From Thiodiazotropha sp037384445 (GTDB lineage Bacteria > Pseudomonadota > Gammaproteobacteria > Chromatiales > Chromatiaceae), in assembly GCA_037384445.1 (NCBI GenBank), contig JARRNY010000025.1:1-24021 (forward strand): a stretch of DNA of 24,021 nucleotides, read 5' to 3'. The number at the start of each line of letters is the position of its first letter. Position 1 is the stretch's first letter. This document shows positions 22,409 to 24,021 of this stretch, piece after piece. The notes under the pieces are model-generated. The model was not told where the DNA came from, ran no database searches, and saw nothing but the letters and a program-made list of their open reading frames with translations. The position numbers were made by a program, and so were the translations under genes.

Positions 22409-22451
22409 CCCCGGGGATAAAAAGTCGCAACAGCGATCTTCCCGGGGCTTG
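22405..22451 (-). terminator. Terminator nested in an 11-bp inverted repeat after the outer-membrane barrel gene
   Basis: The outer arms CAAGCCCCGGG (22405–22415) and CCCGGGGCTTG (22441–22451) are perfect inverse repeats. Within the 25-base loop, the minus strand carries AAG-A-TCGC / GCGA-CTT around TGTT, followed by TTTAT (about 22418–22440), a small rho-independent terminator. It lies about 17 bases after the barrel gene stop, and its distal arm overlaps the htpG -35 element. Confidence 0.6.
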
Positions 22452-22467
22452 CTATCTCAGGCCAGGA

Positions 22468-23910
22468 TCAAAACGTAGCGGTGAAATAGATGTTGGCACT
22501 ATTCTCATCGTAGCTCGACAGCTTGATCTCCGCATCGCGCTTCAGGTGGGCCAATCGAAGACCCAGAGAGGTGTTGGTGCCAAGTTGATAGCTGCCACCG
22601 AGAGCCGTCACATACTGTTTGTAGTTGAGCGCCTCCTCCTCGTGGTCATTCCAGCTCAAGCGCAGATAGGCACTGGTGCGCTGACTGACCCTGCGGGTGA
22701 GACCCGTGCTGACATTCAGGTCACGGGTATCTTCCACGTCGATTTCGTAGTTCCGGTCGGTATGGCTGGCGCCAAGGGTAAGGGTCGTACGATCAGTGGA
22801 GAGGGTAAAGCTGGTGGAGAAGCGTTCCAGTTCATAGTACTCGGCGCTGATCGATGGCGTGCCTTCGCGATCCACCGCCGGGGGATTATCGAGCACCGCG
22901 TTACGCACCAGGTTGCCGAAAGCGTCTTGACGTTCAAACAGGCTCGGGCGCAACAACTCCTCCCGGGCACTGGTGTAGTCTCGTTCATAGCTGGCCGTCC
23001 AGACGGTACGTTGGGAACGATGCGAAAAATCAAGATAATAGTCGTCGCCAAATGCCCGCTCGCCGCCGCCAAGTGCCAAGCGGGTTCGCAGATTTGGCGT
23101 GTAGATCACTCCCACGCTCCAGAGTGATCCATCCACATCGTCATTCAACGCGAGATTGTACTCTTCGTAACCGGCAGCAAATGCCACGGCCCACTGTTGC
23201 GTCAGCTGCTGGGCTAACTCGCCTCTGAACTGGCTGACTTCGTTGTCATCTTTCAGATTGTCATAATCCACCACATTGTGCATGGCGGAGAGCTCCCAGA
23301 TCTGATTGCTGAAGGCAGGCCCACTGCCCAGTACCAGATCAGCCCGCTGCCCCACGCTGTCGTCCAGACCATCTTCCGTATAGGTGACGCTATCCAGGGT
23401 ATAGCGCGCCTCGAACAGGCTGACGTTGCCCAAGCGTGTCTTGAAGTAGGGACTGAGTCCGGCGGTGTAGACCTCTGTGCTGTCACCGCGTCCCGTCAGC
23501 CCCCCAATGCCGCTGCTCCCGGTGCTGGTGATGGTGGTCAGATCCGCTGATGCCCAGCCATCCAGATAGACATGGTCTTGCATCAGTTCCACATTGCCAT
23601 CGCCGCGCAGAAAGTGGACCAGTTCGTCATCCTCGGTATCCTCCCAATAATGACGATATTCTGGGGCATAGTTGATATCGACCCTGGCTCGCGCGCCCTC
23701 CCGGTACACGGAAATGCTGGGCCGCACCACCGTGATCGATTCGTTTTCCTCATTATCATGGGTCAACAAGGCATTGTCGGTGTAGTTCTGCTCCAAGGTC
23801 ACTGCAGGAGCTATAATCCAATCGGTCGCAGCTGCGCTGAGGGAGAGGGTTGAAAGTCCGAGCCCGCCAAGCAGAACCGGCAGTTTTCTCAATTTATGCT
23901 TCGAAGTCAT
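22468..23910 (-). CDS. Outer-membrane beta-barrel protein, exosortase/PEP-CTERM-associated (TIGR03016-like)
   Basis: A 480-residue exported protein. The basic N-terminus, hydrophobic core and LSLSAAA segment form a signal peptide cleaved near residue 28. The rest is rich in alternating polar/aromatic strands and ends in Phe (YFTATF), the beta-signal of BAM-inserted barrels. The mature start (VTLEQNYTDNALL, then RPSISVYREGARARVDINYAPEYRHYWED) resembles the barrel found with exosortase/PEP-CTERM exopolysaccharide loci (TIGR03016), assigned from memory. Function in that family is unproven; polysaccharide export or anchoring is assumed. The ATG at 23910 has no strong ribosome site. It precedes htpG on the same strand, with a terminator between, and the genes upstream lie beyond the window. 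Confidence 0.75.
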   Translation of the reverse strand: MTSKHKLRKLPVLLGGLGLSTLSLSAAATDWIIAPAVTLEQNYTDNALLTHDNEENESITVVRPSISVYREGARARVDINYAPEYRHYWEDTEDDELVHFLRGDGNVELMQDHVYLDGWASADLTTITSTGSSGIGGLTGRGDSTEVYTAGLSPYFKTRLGNVSLFEARYTLDSVTYTEDGLDDSVGQRADLVLGSGPAFSNQIWELSAMHNVVDYDNLKDDNEVSQFRGELAQQLTQQWAVAFAAGYEEYNLALNDDVDGSLWSVGVIYTPNLRTRLALGGGERAFGDDYYLDFSHRSQRTVWTASYERDYTSAREELLRPSLFERQDAFGNLVRNAVLDNPPAVDREGTPSISAEYYELERFSTSFTLSTDRTTLTLGASHTDRNYEIDVEDTRDLNVSTGLTRRVSQRTSAYLRLSWNDHEEEALNYKQYVTALGGSYQLGTNTSLGLRLAHLKRDAEIKLSSYDENSANIYFTATF

Positions 23911-24021
23911 GACGACAGATTCCCAAATTTAGTGATCCAGGGTGGAATTGGGCAGCAAATTCCCCACATTGGTGCAGAGGTTACTCAGCTGTTAGATAGA
24001 AGTCGAGTGATGAATTAACTC

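Noticed and set aside
1..24021. CRISPR array, prophage, integron or complete insertion sequence
   Set aside because: No regularly spaced repeats, no integrase or transposase reading frame and no capsid or tail genes are seen in the window.

Overview
The window looks like a stretch of chromosome from a free-living or host-associated gammaproteobacterium. The evidence is the conserved order uvrY–(UDG)–uvrC–pgsA–(Hsp20)–tRNA-Gly–tRNA-Cys–tRNA-Leu, which matches the uvrY-uvrC-pgsA-glyW-cysT-leuZ block of enterobacteria. Further support comes from a typical IscR, a DUF1249/YqiB protein, a PrmB-type L3 methyltransferase and a sigma-32-type promoter in front of htpG. Type II secretion genes, exopolysaccharide enzymes and an exosortase/PEP-CTERM-associated type of outer-membrane barrel point towards a Chromatiales-like environmental lineage; that placement is inference. 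I see no phage, complete insertion sequence, CRISPR array or rRNA gene.

Region 1 (1–4773, + strand): the 3' part of gspD, then gspE, gspF and a small Sel1-repeat lipoprotein in tight succession, giving the outer-membrane secretin, ATPase and inner-membrane platform of a type II secretion system. It converges, through a hairpin-forming gap, on region 2 (4847–7066, − strand). Region 2 is a two-gene exopolysaccharide unit made of a polyprenyl-phosphate sugar-1-phosphate transferase and a WecG/TagA-family glycosyltransferase.

Region 3 (7179–10560, − strand): iscR, prmB, an unrecognised 105-aa protein and hemN in one direction. A promoter upstream of iscR overlaps a good match to the type 1 IscR operator. 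No iscSUA genes follow iscR. Upstream on the same strand are a FemAB/GNAT-like (DUF482) protein (10631–11764) and a CPA2 cation/proton antiporter lacking an RCK domain (11939–13186).

Region 4 (13400–18082, − strand): the uvrY/uvrC/pgsA/tRNA block. It contains a family-5-type uracil-DNA glycosylase translationally coupled to uvrY, a signal-peptide-bearing alpha-crystallin (Hsp20) protein next to pgsA, and an intrinsic terminator separating tRNA-Gly from tRNA-Cys and tRNA-Leu. Each tRNA unit has its own -10 element. Region 5 (18243–22309, − strand) holds yqiB, a thioredoxin with a terminator, adk and htpG. A near-perfect 24-bp inverted repeat sits exactly at the adk stop codon.

Region 6 (22468–23910, − strand) is an outer-membrane beta-barrel gene followed by a compact junction containing an intrinsic terminator, an 11-bp inverted repeat and the htpG heat-shock promoter. 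Most genes are ordinary housekeeping. The parts worth a second look are the adk 3' repeat, the periplasmic Hsp20, the orphan iscR unit, the htpG promoter/leader and the isolated exosortase-type barrel. No intergenic stretch exceeds 300 bases; the longest (20112–20401) holds a candidate adk promoter and a hairpin 3' of htpG.
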